A stretch of 64,000 nt of DNA. Source: KBS-96 sp963722585. Lineage in GTDB: Bacteria > Acidobacteriota > Terriglobia > Bryobacterales > Bryobacteraceae. Positions 27,301-34,484 of the stretch are shown here, in pieces. The DNA is taken from positions 1 through 64,000 of the forward strand of contig CAVRNU010000035.1 of NCBI GenBank assembly GCA_963722585.1, read 5' to 3'. The notes below the pieces were generated by a model. It was given only the letters and a program-made list of their open reading frames with translations. It did not search any database and was not told where the DNA came from. The first letter of the stretch is position 1. Each line of letters begins with the position of its first letter. The position numbers and the translations under genes are program-made.

Positions 27301-27539
27301 GAAGTGTGTGTGAATTGACCTATGGTTTTGTTCGGATCGAGGCCGCTGACCGGAAACGCCAATCCGCATGCGATCGACGTCATTGTCACACAGATTCGTG
27401 CGCTGGCGAGGAATGAACCGATCAGCCCACCGAACGATGACACACGCCCTCTGAGCGCAACTTGCTCATCGCGATGATCGTGCAGCGCCGCCATCTGCCA
27501 GACATACGCACTTTCTATGCTACGCCCTTCGACGTCCAC
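24291..27539 (-). CDS. Hybrid-propeller sensor histidine kinase (Reg_prop/Y_Y_Y/HisKA_3)
   Basis: A 1082-residue membrane kinase. A hydrophobic segment (ICVTMTSIACGLAF, about residue 50) serves as signal anchor. About twelve two-bladed propeller repeats follow (QTPDGYLWLGTPAGLYRFDG, EDQNGSIWAAGANGFSRFEN, DHEGNIWFGTNRGLDRF), then a Y_Y_Y Ig-like domain (RFRYKLEGYDTDWNGP, TNLPPRRYRFRV), one TM (WFLLLSGVTASFLIWAVYRW, about 790-810), a HisKA_3 box with the phosphorylated His in RIARELHDTLLQGIQG, and a HATPase domain (HWGLRGMRERANKIRG). The layout is that of periplasmic sensors for carbohydrates, as in Bacteroides hybrid systems, but with a separate NarL regulator. Intact across 3.2 kb. Ligand unknown. 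Confidence 0.92.
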   Translation of the reverse strand: MDVEGRSIESAYVWQMAALHDHRDEQVALRGRVSSFGGLIGSFLASARICVTMTSIACGLAFPVSGLDPNKTIGQFTHTSWSAKDGIPGPVQAIAQTPDGYLWLGTPAGLYRFDGLHFISWEAAPGGEKLPRSSILSLLATRDGGLWIGFASNAISRLHNDTLRTYTPAEGLHTGGVQSIVEDQNGSIWAAGANGFSRFENGRWNRVGAELGYRAPGAQQLIVDRRGTLWAATDGLSFGFNKDSIRVNTILKLARNGKSFEGTAQPVGFVAQLAEAPDGGIWMAEASGPGPTVRAVHGRSGPNVERAVQTAPSCVLFDGRSSVWIGLFRGGIRRAADFWHLEQATFDRFENQDGLSSDGVRAAFQDHEGNIWFGTNRGLDRFRENKATPFSTREGLIKTPRVALSSTPDGTVWMINYPQDPVQHFLGRRIVSQMLPPYSRSDSTRILSLYSDENDRVWLGGSFGLAEGIGEKFSYVRVPGTADKATVEAITTDSSDNLWVVVWETDKSRVKRLRNGTWTDFRDSPELPNRRCRILFGDARGRVWLGFESGEVAVYENDRFHRYSVSDGLPPGRVLTIAGDRAGRVWVGGEGGLSRFDGHRFVTLTKENGLPGSSASAVLEDNDGFLWIAGDLGIIRVGPQEVEKALKWPSYRMQRLFLDTSDGLPGLPRQEAPFPTATKAADGRLWFATSDGIAVIDPARLPMNVVPPPIRIQTVKADNRTFAISPELHFRPKVRSIEIGFAALSLSMPERVRFRYKLEGYDTDWNGPVETRLATYTNLPPRRYRFRVAGCNNDGVWNEEGATLEFDIAPMFYQTNWFLLLSGVTASFLIWAVYRWRLRQVTASLDLQYAERLSERERIARELHDTLLQGIQGLMLRFQAVAKEIPEHKPTRQTLERALDRADEVMAEGRNRVRGLRTSRDEYNDLSQAFSSVAQEFAGASHTAFRILVEGAVRRLHPLVRDEAYRIGCEAITNAFLHARSREIEVEICYSPKQLRIRIHDDGCGIDPAVLELGGKSSHWGLRGMRERANKIRGHLNIRSRVDGGTEIELIVSSGVAYVGSRSKSNQRTLTSSIEGIGNDVN

Positions 27540-27638
27540 TACGAATCCCCCATTAGGGGAACGTTAAGATGCCCGATTCAGGTCTTTAGCGGATGAGCGC
27601 TTCTCGACTAAACTTGGGCCCTGGGACGACAGTTCTCG

Positions 27639-28001
27639 ATGTTTCCTTCGGGCCGGCCTGGTATCGCGCTTGTCATTGTGAGGCTGTGCCTGGTAGGCAC
27701 GCTCTTCCTTCACGTTTACCGCTTCGGAACCATTGTGTCGCTGCCCTGGTCGATGCCGGTGCTCGTGTTGATCGCAATTGCGCTATGCGTGGGTGTCGTG
27801 ACGGCGATCGCGTCCATGCTGTATTGTGTCGCTGAGGTCGGGTTTCTGTTGACCGTGACTAGATTCGACGCAACCGTGCTGATGATCTCCGTCCCTGTTG
27901 CGATCGCGCTGATCCTGTTAGGGCCGGGCGCCTACTCGCTCGATGCACGAATGTTCGGCAGACGTGTCATTGTGCTGCCGCCTGACAATGATGGGGCTTA
28001 A
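27639..28001 (+). CDS. Small membrane protein, DoxX-like
   Basis: A 120-residue protein with four hydrophobic segments (GIALVIVRLCLVGTLFLHVY, VLVLIAIALCVGVVTAIAS, VAEVGFLLTV, MISVPVAIALILLGPGAYS) and the C-terminal LGPGAYSLDARMFGRRVIVLPP typical of a DoxX-like group. It is divergent from the propeller kinase with about 100 bases between. Such small proteins are frequent beside these kinases in Acidobacteriota. Function unknown. Confidence 0.6.
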   Translation: MFPSGRPGIALVIVRLCLVGTLFLHVYRFGTIVSLPWSMPVLVLIAIALCVGVVTAIASMLYCVAEVGFLLTVTRFDATVLMISVPVAIALILLGPGAYSLDARMFGRRVIVLPPDNDGA

Positions 28002-28128
28002 GCGCCAACTATCGGCAGCTCATGCTTCATATACCCCGAAAGTATAACGCTCTCATCGGTCCCAAGTAGTAGCGACAGGGAAGACCATCTGGGAATGTTT
28101 TCGCCGGTGTGATCGTTCATAGTGTTCG

Positions 28129-28145
28129 TAGCTTTTCACAAGCTA
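28129..28145. promoter_or_regulatory. 17-bp inverted repeat upstream of SDR genes
   Basis: TAGCTT and AAGCTA form perfect 6-bp arms around TTCAC, ending 16 bases before the ATG at 28162. The size and position suit a small dimeric repressor such as TetR or HxlR type; no regulator gene is adjacent. Assignment is speculative. Confidence 0.35.
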
Positions 28146-28161
28146 ACAAAGGATAAGAACA

Positions 28162-28905
28162 ATGGCAAAGAAACTTGAAGGTAAGATCGCACTCATTACC
28201 GGTGGTTCGCGTGGCATTGGCGCCGCGATCGCGAAACGTTTAGCCGCGGACGGAGCAAGCGTGGCCATCACATACGCAAAGGACGCCAGTTCGGCGTCCG
28301 CTGTGGTCAAAGCGATTGAAGTCGACGGCGGAAAGGCTATTGCGATCCAAGCGGACGCTGCCGATACCAAAGCAGTCAAGAATGCCGTGGAAAAGGCCGT
28401 CGCAACCTTGGGCCGCCTTGACGTGCTTGTGAACAATGCCGGCACGGCCATTCCGAAAACGTTCGAGGAGACCACATTGGAAGAAATAGATCGAGTGATC
28501 GACATCAACATCCGTGGCACACTCGTATCGACGCAATCGGCGCTGAAGCACATGAATGATGGCGGTAGGATCATCATGATCGGTTCTTGCGTGGGTGAGC
28601 GCATGATGACGCCCGGGCTGGTGCCCTACTCGGCCACAAAGGGAGCCGTGAAGATGTTTAGCCAAGGACTGTCCAGAGAGGTTGGCAGCCGGCGCATTAC
28701 GGTTAATAACATTCAGCCCGGTCCAATCGACACGGATTTGAATCCCTCGGACGGAGATTGGGCGGTACCCCAGAAGGCCGCGACAGCACTCAACCGGTAT
28801 GGGTCTGTTGATGAGGTCGCTGCACTGGTGGCGTTCGTCGCTAGCCCGGAGTCCTCGTACATTACCGGAGCGAATCTGACCGTTGATGGCGGAACGAACG
28901 CCTGA
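28162..28905 (+). CDS. Short-chain dehydrogenase/reductase (3-oxoacyl-ACP-reductase-like)
   Basis: NAD(P)-dependent oxidoreductase of 247 residues. Rossmann motif TGGSRGIG at about 14-21, NNAG (VLVNNAGTA) near 92, active-site Ser in IMIGSCVGE, and catalytic YxxxK in PYSATKGAVK. The C-terminal ITGANLTVDGGTNA is typical of classical SDRs. The sequence AAAGGA sits 9 bases before the start. It precedes a second SDR by 15 bases and they are probably cotranscribed. The exact substrate cannot be told. Confidence 0.93.
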   Translation: MAKKLEGKIALITGGSRGIGAAIAKRLAADGASVAITYAKDASSASAVVKAIEVDGGKAIAIQADAADTKAVKNAVEKAVATLGRLDVLVNNAGTAIPKTFEETTLEEIDRVIDINIRGTLVSTQSALKHMNDGGRIIMIGSCVGERMMTPGLVPYSATKGAVKMFSQGLSREVGSRRITVNNIQPGPIDTDLNPSDGDWAVPQKAATALNRYGSVDEVAALVAFVASPESSYITGANLTVDGGTNA

Positions 28906-28920
28906 CCAACACGAACATCC

Positions 28921-29691
28921 ATGACTCGTCTCGACAAGAAATCCGCACTGATTACGGGAGCATCGCGTGGTATTGGCCGAGCAACGGCCCTGGCATTGGC
29001 TAACGAAGGAGCGCATGTCCTGATTCACTATGGAAAGTCTTCTGAGGCTGCGAGCGGGCTTGCTGAAGAGATTCGGCAACGGGGAGGCCATGCCCATACT
29101 ATAGGCGCCGATCTTGCCGGCGCGAACGGCGCCGCAGAACTTGCTGCCCGCATTCGCGAGCTTGTATCCGAGCGCCTTGATATCTTCGTCGCCAATGCCG
29201 GTATTTCGAAGGCTGCATCAATCGAAGATCACACCATCGAAGACTTCGATGGCCTGTTCGCCACCAACGTGCGCGCGCCCTTTTTCCTTCTTCAGCAGTT
29301 GCTGCCTATCCTCGGCGATGGGTCGAGTGTCATCGTCACTACCTCGCTCGTTGCCCGCTTTTCGCCTGGGGAGTCTGGGCAGTCGGGTGGTCCCTCGTTG
29401 CCGGCTTATGCCGCCACCAAGGGTGCTCTGGAAACACTCGTAAAACATTGGGCTGCTCATCTCGGTGTGAGGGGAATACGTGTCAACGCGGTAGCGCCGG
29501 GCGTGATTGAAACCGACATGTCCAACTTCACGAAGAGCGAAGCGGGCCGCGAACTCACACTAAAGATGCAAGCGCTCAAACGTATCGGCAAGCCGGACGA
29601 TGTGGCCGATGTAATTGCCTTCCTGGCGTCGGATGCAGCGCGGTGGATTACCGGCGCGAGCATTCCCGTGGATGGCGGCTCAAAGCTCTAA
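28921..29691 (+). CDS. Short-chain dehydrogenase/reductase
   Basis: A second classical SDR of 256 residues, not a close duplicate of the first. TGASRGIGRATALALANEG cofactor motif, VANAGISKA, catalytic Ser in TTSLVARFS and YAATKGALE active site, and C-terminal WITGASIPVDGGSKL. Co-directional with the preceding SDR and with the remnant of an old yellow enzyme, the kind of gene set seen in redox-detoxification or xenobiotic-reduction clusters. Substrate unknown. Confidence 0.92.
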   Translation: MTRLDKKSALITGASRGIGRATALALANEGAHVLIHYGKSSEAASGLAEEIRQRGGHAHTIGADLAGANGAAELAARIRELVSERLDIFVANAGISKAASIEDHTIEDFDGLFATNVRAPFFLLQQLLPILGDGSSVIVTTSLVARFSPGESGQSGGPSLPAYAATKGALETLVKHWAAHLGVRGIRVNAVAPGVIETDMSNFTKSEAGRELTLKMQALKRIGKPDDVADVIAFLASDAARWITGASIPVDGGSKL

Positions 29692-29744
29692 TACGTTTGC
29701 AAGAGAAACGCTTTTTAAGCCGATTTGATAAGGAGAACTGATTT

Positions 29745-29894
29745 ATGTCAACATACACGAAGCTGCAATCGCTTTTCTCGCCTGTGCAGATCGGACTCAT
29801 TCATCTGCGCCATCGCGTCGTAATGGCCCCACTCACCCGCAACTCGCCTGAGCAGCCCTGCGACATCCCCGCCGATAAAAACGGAGCGAGGTAG
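29745..29894 (+). pseudogene. N-terminal remnant of an old yellow enzyme (NADH:flavin oxidoreductase)
   Basis: A 49-codon open frame. LFSPVQIGLIHLRHRVVMAP followed by LTRNSPEQP corresponds to the first ~40 residues of alkene reductases of the OYE/NemA family, including the FMN-site segment VVMAPLTR. The sequence then runs PCDIPADKNGAR-stop without the rest of the roughly 350-residue barrel. A good ribosome site (AAGGAG) precedes the ATG. It looks like a deletion that joined the 5' end of the gene to the next gene at 29900. Confidence 0.75.
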
Positions 29895-29899
29895 TCGAC

Positions 29900-30310
29900 A
29901 TGACAACAGCGACTCAGACAATTGAATCGAAAAACAAAGCACTCGTCCTTGAAGCGTTCGACACGCTGTTCAACAAGCGGGACTACGTAGCGGCTGAGCG
30001 TTATTGGTCGCCCAACTACATTCAGCACAGCGCTCATATCGCACCTGGCCGCGACGGCCTGTTCAATCTCATCAAGAGCACCCCGCCAACTCTGAAATAT
30101 GAAGCCGGTACGATCGTGGCGGACGGCGACTTCGTTATTGTGCACGGCCGATTTTCCGGCTTCGGCCAGCCTGTGAACTGGATTGCAGCGGATATTCTTC
30201 GAATTGAAAACGGCCTTCTCGTCGAACATTGGGACGTCATCCAAGACGAAGCCACACGCGAATCTTCAAAGAGCGGTCTGCCCATGTTCGGCCACAAATT
30301 TAGCGAGTAG
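29900..30310 (+). CDS. SnoaL-like/NTF2-fold protein
   Basis: A 136-residue protein of the SnoaL-like polyketide-cyclase family. An N-terminal helix (NKALVLEAFDTLFNKRDY), then AERYWSPNYIQHSAHIAPGRDG with the conserved YIQH, and a beta-sheet with DGDFVIVHGRF and DILRIENGLLVEHWDVIQ. This family is common in stress or detoxification operons, often annotated as nuclear transport factor 2-like. It follows the OYE remnant by 5 bases and belongs to the SDR gene group. Catalytic activity is not established. Confidence 0.85.
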   Translation: MTTATQTIESKNKALVLEAFDTLFNKRDYVAAERYWSPNYIQHSAHIAPGRDGLFNLIKSTPPTLKYEAGTIVADGDFVIVHGRFSGFGQPVNWIAADILRIENGLLVEHWDVIQDEATRESSKSGLPMFGHKFSE

Positions 30311-30353
30311 CCGTCTGGCTTACCTACGGCGAACGCAACTGGGAGGGAACAAG

Positions 30354-30866
30354 ATGCAATCTTCGGGCGAACCCCCGGTCTTACCCCAGGCGGACAATCA
30401 CCAGTTGTCCTGGATGGCTCTTCTGCAATCCAACTGTGCTGCACTCTTCCAGACGGCTTTGCTGTTGTCGGCTGACCCGCAAACGGCAGAAGCCAGTATA
30501 GCGGTCACGATCGACAGGCTGGATATATCCGCGGCGACTCGGCCAGATGAATTATCCCGCTTGCAAAAGACGGTCGCGATGAACACGTTGCGCATTCTAG
30601 AGACAGCATCTTTTTCCCGCGCCGCAGACGCCCAGCCAATGCTTCAGAGTGGCTTGTGGCCTATTCTTCAGCTAGAGAAATTCCCTCGTGCTTGCTTCGT
30701 ATTGCGCCTGTTACTCGGCTACTCCACGTCTTGCTGTGCGCAGATGATTGGTGTTGAAGAGACCGCTGTAAAAGCTTTACTTGATACGGCCATACTCCAG
30801 CTTCAGCAAGCCGTCGCCGGCAGTTGGATCTTGAGCTGCGGGGCCGAGACGAACAGCCTGGTTTGA
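30354..30866 (+). CDS. Sigma-factor-like protein of unknown function
   Basis: A 170-residue soluble protein preceded by GGGAGGG. Its middle and C-terminus (FPRACFVLRLLLGYSTSCCAQMIG, VEETAVKALLDTAILQLQQ) resemble region 4 of ECF sigma factors, where a helix-turn-helix follows a helix that begins near 'RxxFVLR'. The N-terminal region (QSNCAALFQTALLLSADPQTAE) resembles region 2 but lacks the usual basic and aromatic residues. It may be a degenerate sigma factor or regulator. Its 3' end overlaps the end of a pseudogene on the other strand by 90 bases. Confidence 0.5.
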   Translation: MQSSGEPPVLPQADNHQLSWMALLQSNCAALFQTALLLSADPQTAEASIAVTIDRLDISAATRPDELSRLQKTVAMNTLRILETASFSRAADAQPMLQSGLWPILQLEKFPRACFVLRLLLGYSTSCCAQMIGVEETAVKALLDTAILQLQQAVAGSWILSCGAETNSLV

Positions 30867-31420
30867 CTGATACTGAGACGCTTCCAGATTATAGACCTTG
30901 CCCCCCTCGAATTTGTAGGCGACCGTTGCGGGAAGCATGCGCGAGTCGTTTTGAATTTGATCTCCCAGCCCTTGCATTCCGAATGCACCGATTGCTCCGA
31001 ACTCGGGCAGTTCTGTGTCAACAGCAAACGACGCGGAACCCCGAATACGAGATGCGAGCGGATACAACTTGCCTACAGCACTGTCAAAACGCGAGCGGGT
31101 CGTAATGAGCGGTCCGGCAATCTTGCCGTCCGGCAGGATGCGGCTGAAGTAGCCCGGGCCGGTATTCGGGAACGGAATTGCTGGGGCATAGCACCCCAGC
31201 GATACCGCGCCTTGTACGAGGGCGACGGGATCGACGGGCCGAATCAGTGCGGTTTGGGCGTTTGGACCCGCCAACATACCAGAGATCACAATGGTTCCAA
31301 CGTAGGGCTCGTCGCCGTCATACCCTTTGCCCCGGCGAAATCGAGACCGATGTCTTCCGCACCGAGTGTCCCAAGAAACTGTGGTCGCGACTGACTATCT
31401 CGTCGTTGATAGCGTGATAA
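30777..31420 (-). pseudogene. C-terminal remnant of an alpha/beta-hydrolase-like protein
   Basis: An open frame of 170 codons (30777-31289) reads TALIRPVDPVALVQGAVSLG, GPLITTRSRFDSAVGKLYPL, FGAIGAFGMQG and ATVAYKFEGGKVYNLEAS. This is the C-terminal part of a conserved bacterial family of large proteins related to alpha/beta hydrolases. Upstream, matching text continues in shifting frames (YDGDEPYVGTIVISGML; then FLGTLGAEDIGLDF near 31340-31390), so the gene is frameshifted, and the rest is missing. The 3' end is also cut, running antisense into the sigma-like gene. Family assignment is from memory of its motifs and is tentative. Confidence 0.5.
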
Positions 31421-31551
31421 ACCGGCATGTCGGACGCTTACAGTATCGTGTGCCCATAGCAAGTAAAAGTGCCAGCGTATTCGAGGCTGACGGACCTGTT
31501 GGCGAAGTAGCGATGCCACAAATTGGCTGGCTGCACCATCACTTTTACGGC

Positions 31552-31974
31552 TCACAGCTGCTCCGCCGTGCCGCCCCAATCGTCCGGATGCACATCCGCC
31601 ACCGACTGCGAAAAAGTCCACGAGTGTCCCGCGAAGTCATCCGCATTATATTGCCGCTCGCCGTACGGGTGAGTCACCGGCTCTTGTGTGATCCTTGCCC
31701 CGTGTTTCTTGGCGCGGCTGCAGTGGGTATCGGCGTCCTCGACACGAATAATGACCGAGTGTCCAATGCCCAGCGCCGCGTTGACCTCGTTCGGGCGCAT
31801 TTCCCTCACGATCACCGCTCCATCGCCCACATTCAACTGCACGCGATGGTTGCCGATGCGCAGACGCACGCTAAATCCGAAGGCATCACATAGCCAGGCG
31901 GCGGCCTGATTTACATCTGGATACGCAATCACTGGAATGACGGTGGCGCGAGGTATCGATCGGTTCGAGAGCAT
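31552..31974 (-). CDS. VOC-family (glyoxalase/bleomycin-resistance-like) protein
   Basis: A 140-residue vicinal-oxygen-chelate protein. It has IPVIAYPDVNQAAAWLCDAF, QLNVGDGAVIVREM, the second half starting SVIIRVEDADTHCSRAKKHG and QEPVTHPYGERQYNADDFAG followed by WTFSQSV, as in the PhnB/glyoxalase-like subgroup. Metal-ligand positions are only partly kept, so activity is uncertain. Divergent from padR at 32061 across an 86-base interval that contains the padR promoter and a palindrome. Confidence 0.88.
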   Translation of the reverse strand: MLSNRSIPRATVIPVIAYPDVNQAAAWLCDAFGFSVRLRIGNHRVQLNVGDGAVIVREMRPNEVNAALGIGHSVIIRVEDADTHCSRAKKHGARITQEPVTHPYGERQYNADDFAGHSWTFSQSVADVHPDDWGGTAEQL

Positions 31975-32020
31975 CCTGTTCCTCCTCCACCATTATGTAA
32001 ATCAAATTGGATGTTAATCA

Positions 32021-32052
32021 TTGACACGACCCTCGGAATTCGTTATAACGAA
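32021..32052 (+). promoter_or_regulatory. Promoter of padR with 14-bp palindrome over the -10 box
   Basis: TTGACA at 32021-32026, a 17-base spacer, then TATAAC at 32044-32049: a near-consensus sigma-70 promoter. The -10 box lies inside the perfect palindrome TTCGTTATAACGAA (32039-32052), which ends 8 bases before the GTG start. A PadR dimer binding there would repress its own gene, giving autoregulation. The mRNA would have a very short leader. Confidence 0.65.
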
Positions 32053-32060
32053 AAACAACT

Positions 32061-32411
32061 GTGAAAGAAGATTTTGACCGCTTCGTGCCCCTCTCACCGG
32101 CGGCCTTGCACATTTTGCTCTCTCTGGCTGGGGAGGAGCGCCATGGGTACGGAATCATGCAAGATGTCGCTCGTCAATCGGATGGCCGCTATAAGCTAGG
32201 TCCGGGCACACTGTATGACAATCTCCAGAAGCTCATGAAGGAGCGCCTTGTCGAGGAGACTGAGAATTCCTCAACCGGCGCCGAGTCCAGACGCCGCTAC
32301 TACCGGTTAACGAAGCTCGGCCGCCGCGTGCTTTCTGCCGAGATCACGCGCTTAGAAGAAGCAATTCGCGAGGCAAAGCTACATCTGGGATTTCAAAGGC
32401 GCGCAACGTGA
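32061..32411 (+). CDS. PadR-family transcriptional regulator
   Basis: A 116-residue winged-helix protein with a GTG start: LSPAALHILLSLAGEERHGY, RYKLGPGTLYDNLQKLMKERLV and RRRYYRLTKLGRRVLSAEI. The C-terminal helix (ITRLEEAIREAKLHL) is a dimerisation helix. Its stop overlaps the next gene (GTGA). In Acidobacteriota this type usually precedes a small 'LHPPSF' protein and an ADOP permease; here the permease is missing. Confidence 0.92.
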   Translation: MKEDFDRFVPLSPAALHILLSLAGEERHGYGIMQDVARQSDGRYKLGPGTLYDNLQKLMKERLVEETENSSTGAESRRRYYRLTKLGRRVLSAEITRLEEAIREAKLHLGFQRRAT

Positions 32412-32665
32412 TTCGGGCTCTTTATCGCGGTTTACTTTGGTTGCATCCACCTTCATTTGAAGAGCGATTTGCAGAAGAAATGCTATGGATTTTCGATCTG
32501 AGGCGAGCATCCGAAACTGGCATAGCGCTTCTGCTGGATTGCTTTGTTTCGCTTTGCCGGCAATGGCTTTTCCGCTCGGGTCTTTGGAAGTTTGGCATAG
32601 GTGTCTTGGTGAACTTGATCCTCGGTCATCGTCTGATCCTGTTTTGTTTGGGTTTAGGCAGGTAG
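32408..32665 (+). CDS. Small PadR-associated membrane protein ('LHPPSFEERFAEEM' type), possibly truncated
   Basis: An 85-residue protein starting at a GTG that overlaps the padR stop. The N-terminus IRALYRGLLWLHPPSFEERF followed by AEEMLWIFD is a conserved segment found in proteins encoded between PadR and ADOP permease genes. The rest has one hydrophobic stretch (KFGIGVLVNLILGHRLILFCL). Relatives are usually longer, so this copy may be truncated. No frame with permease motifs follows in the next 200 bases (32666-32873), where nothing recognisable was seen. Confidence 0.55.
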   Translation: MIRALYRGLLWLHPPSFEERFAEEMLWIFDLRRASETGIALLLDCFVSLCRQWLFRSGLWKFGIGVLVNLILGHRLILFCLGLGR

Positions 32666-32873
32666 AAATTCTGGAGATGTGCGAAAGACAATGGCGGACC
32701 AGTTGCGAGATCTCCCGCTGAAGTCATCAGCCGAAGGCAGCCGGAGACTTGCGGCGCTTGTCCTAAAAGCCACTTGCCAGTCCGCGAAAAACTGGCCACC
32801 ATCTCTGTAACACCTGCAACGCTCTCATGTGCAAGCTCTGCAGATGGATCCAATCAAGTCGGTCTGAGAAGTC

Positions 32874-34298
32874 TTGTACTCGGAGTATCATGGCTGCTTG
32901 ACCCTGCGCACGATATTCGTCAGCCTGCTGCTTATAGCGATCCCCTTACATGGCGAGTCTCGGGTTTACGTCGCGCTCTGGTTCGATACCGAAGACTATA
33001 TCGATCCCGCCGCGGACGATGCCGCACTTAGAATTGCCACTGACCTGACGAACGAGGGGATTCGAGCCACCTTCAAAATTGTGGGTGAAAGAGCGCGCGT
33101 TCTCGAAAGTCGTGGCCGACGCGAGGTGATCCAGGCGCTTTCGAAACATGATATCGGCTATCACTCGAACTGGCATAGTGTCCATCCAACGCCCGCCGAG
33201 TATCTGGTCCACCTGGGTTATCTCGAAGGAGCTGAGGAATTCGAGCGTCGGGAAGGCCCAGGAGTGGCCGACGTCAAGCGCGTCTTTGGACGGCAGCCTT
33301 CCTGTTACGGTCAACCTGGTAATTCCTGGGGAGCGCAAAGCAATCTGGCGCTCCGAAGACTAGGCATCCCTGTTTATCTTGACGAGGGTCAGCAGGTTGG
33401 ACTCCGAGAACAACCGTTCTGGTATGGCGGCCTACTGTACGTCTTCCAGATGGGGCAGAATCAGTTCCGCGCGAACTTGAACGCTGGCGCGGAGGACCCA
33501 ACAGCCAACCAACGTTTTGACGAAGCCGCCAAGCGGCTCTCTGCTGCCGGGGGCGGCGTCATCAGCATTTACTACCATCCGACCGAGTTCGTCACTACTG
33601 AATTCTGGGATGCTGTCAATTTCAAACGCGGCGCCAATCCTGTGCGCCAGGATTGGGTCCGGCCGCAGCAGCGTACGGCGGCGGATTCGGAGCGCTGCTT
33701 TGGCGTCCTGAGACGCTTTGTTGAGCACATGAAGGCCAACCCGAACGTGCGATTTGTAACTGCGAGCGATCTCTTGAGGATCTATGAAAGCCCTCTACGG
33801 CGGGTAAGTGACCGGAAAGCAGTAGCCGAGTCTCTGACTCGCGGCATCGTGTTCGCTGAAGTTCAGGGCCGGATGCTGTCGCCCTCTGACATGCTCTTGG
33901 TCCTATTGGGCCTGGAGCCGGCGATCGTTGATGGACCGACAGCGCACGGTTCGACCACTTACATGGGCACTTCGATTCCAGCTTCGGCGTTCGAGAGAAC
34001 CGTCGCCGACGTGGCGGATTTTATCCGGCGGAATCGCCGCCTTCCGAGTGAGGCGTTCGTTGGCGCGGACACTCTGTCGCTTCCCGACTTTGCAGCGACA
34101 CTAGGCGGCAGCCTGCTCAATCCGAGTGAAGAAGTCAGGATACGGCGTGGCGATGTTCAATTCGAGGGCTATTTTGCAAACGATCCGCGCAAACCTTTTG
34201 ATTGGGTGATTCACCCCGACAGATTCGACGGCACTCATCTTCTTGATCTTGGGCGGCTTCAAGGCTGGACCCTCAAACCCGCTGTACTTGCTCACTGA
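32874..34298 (+). CDS. Polysaccharide deacetylase-like protein
   Basis: A probably secreted 474-residue protein with a leader (LRTIFVSLLLIAIPLHGES). The deacetylase (NodB/CE4-like) core begins VYVALWFDTEDYIDPAADDA, where the acidic Asp pair fits the family metal/base site, and has HDIGYHSNWHSVHP (metal His region) and VISIYYHPTEFV further on. The C-terminal ~150 residues, with GRMLSPSDMLLVLLGL and VADVADFIRRNRRLPSEAFV, are an extension not recognised. The first possible start is a TTG at 32874; a later start near the leader is equally possible. Substrate unknown. Confidence 0.7.
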   Translation: MYSEYHGCLTLRTIFVSLLLIAIPLHGESRVYVALWFDTEDYIDPAADDAALRIATDLTNEGIRATFKIVGERARVLESRGRREVIQALSKHDIGYHSNWHSVHPTPAEYLVHLGYLEGAEEFERREGPGVADVKRVFGRQPSCYGQPGNSWGAQSNLALRRLGIPVYLDEGQQVGLREQPFWYGGLLYVFQMGQNQFRANLNAGAEDPTANQRFDEAAKRLSAAGGGVISIYYHPTEFVTTEFWDAVNFKRGANPVRQDWVRPQQRTAADSERCFGVLRRFVEHMKANPNVRFVTASDLLRIYESPLRRVSDRKAVAESLTRGIVFAEVQGRMLSPSDMLLVLLGLEPAIVDGPTAHGSTTYMGTSIPASAFERTVADVADFIRRNRRLPSEAFVGADTLSLPDFAATLGGSLLNPSEEVRIRRGDVQFEGYFANDPRKPFDWVIHPDRFDGTHLLDLGRLQGWTLKPAVLAH

Positions 34299-34484
34299 CA
34301 GTTGTGCCTCCCTGGTCAGAACGCGGCGGAAAATGAACGCAGTGACCTTAAAGGCTCGCTGTCGATTTCCTTCCTTATGGGGTGCAGGCTAGAGAGGATG
34401 CTGAAAAAGGCCGAACACCGCTCCGTCGAAAGCACAGGCCGAAGGCCTTTGTTTTCATCGCCTGCGATGTTCCGAAGGAACATG

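Noticed and set aside
26613..27416. Plus-strand frame of 267 codons over the propeller kinase
   Set aside because: Antisense shadow; repeats of the kinase propeller explain the openness.
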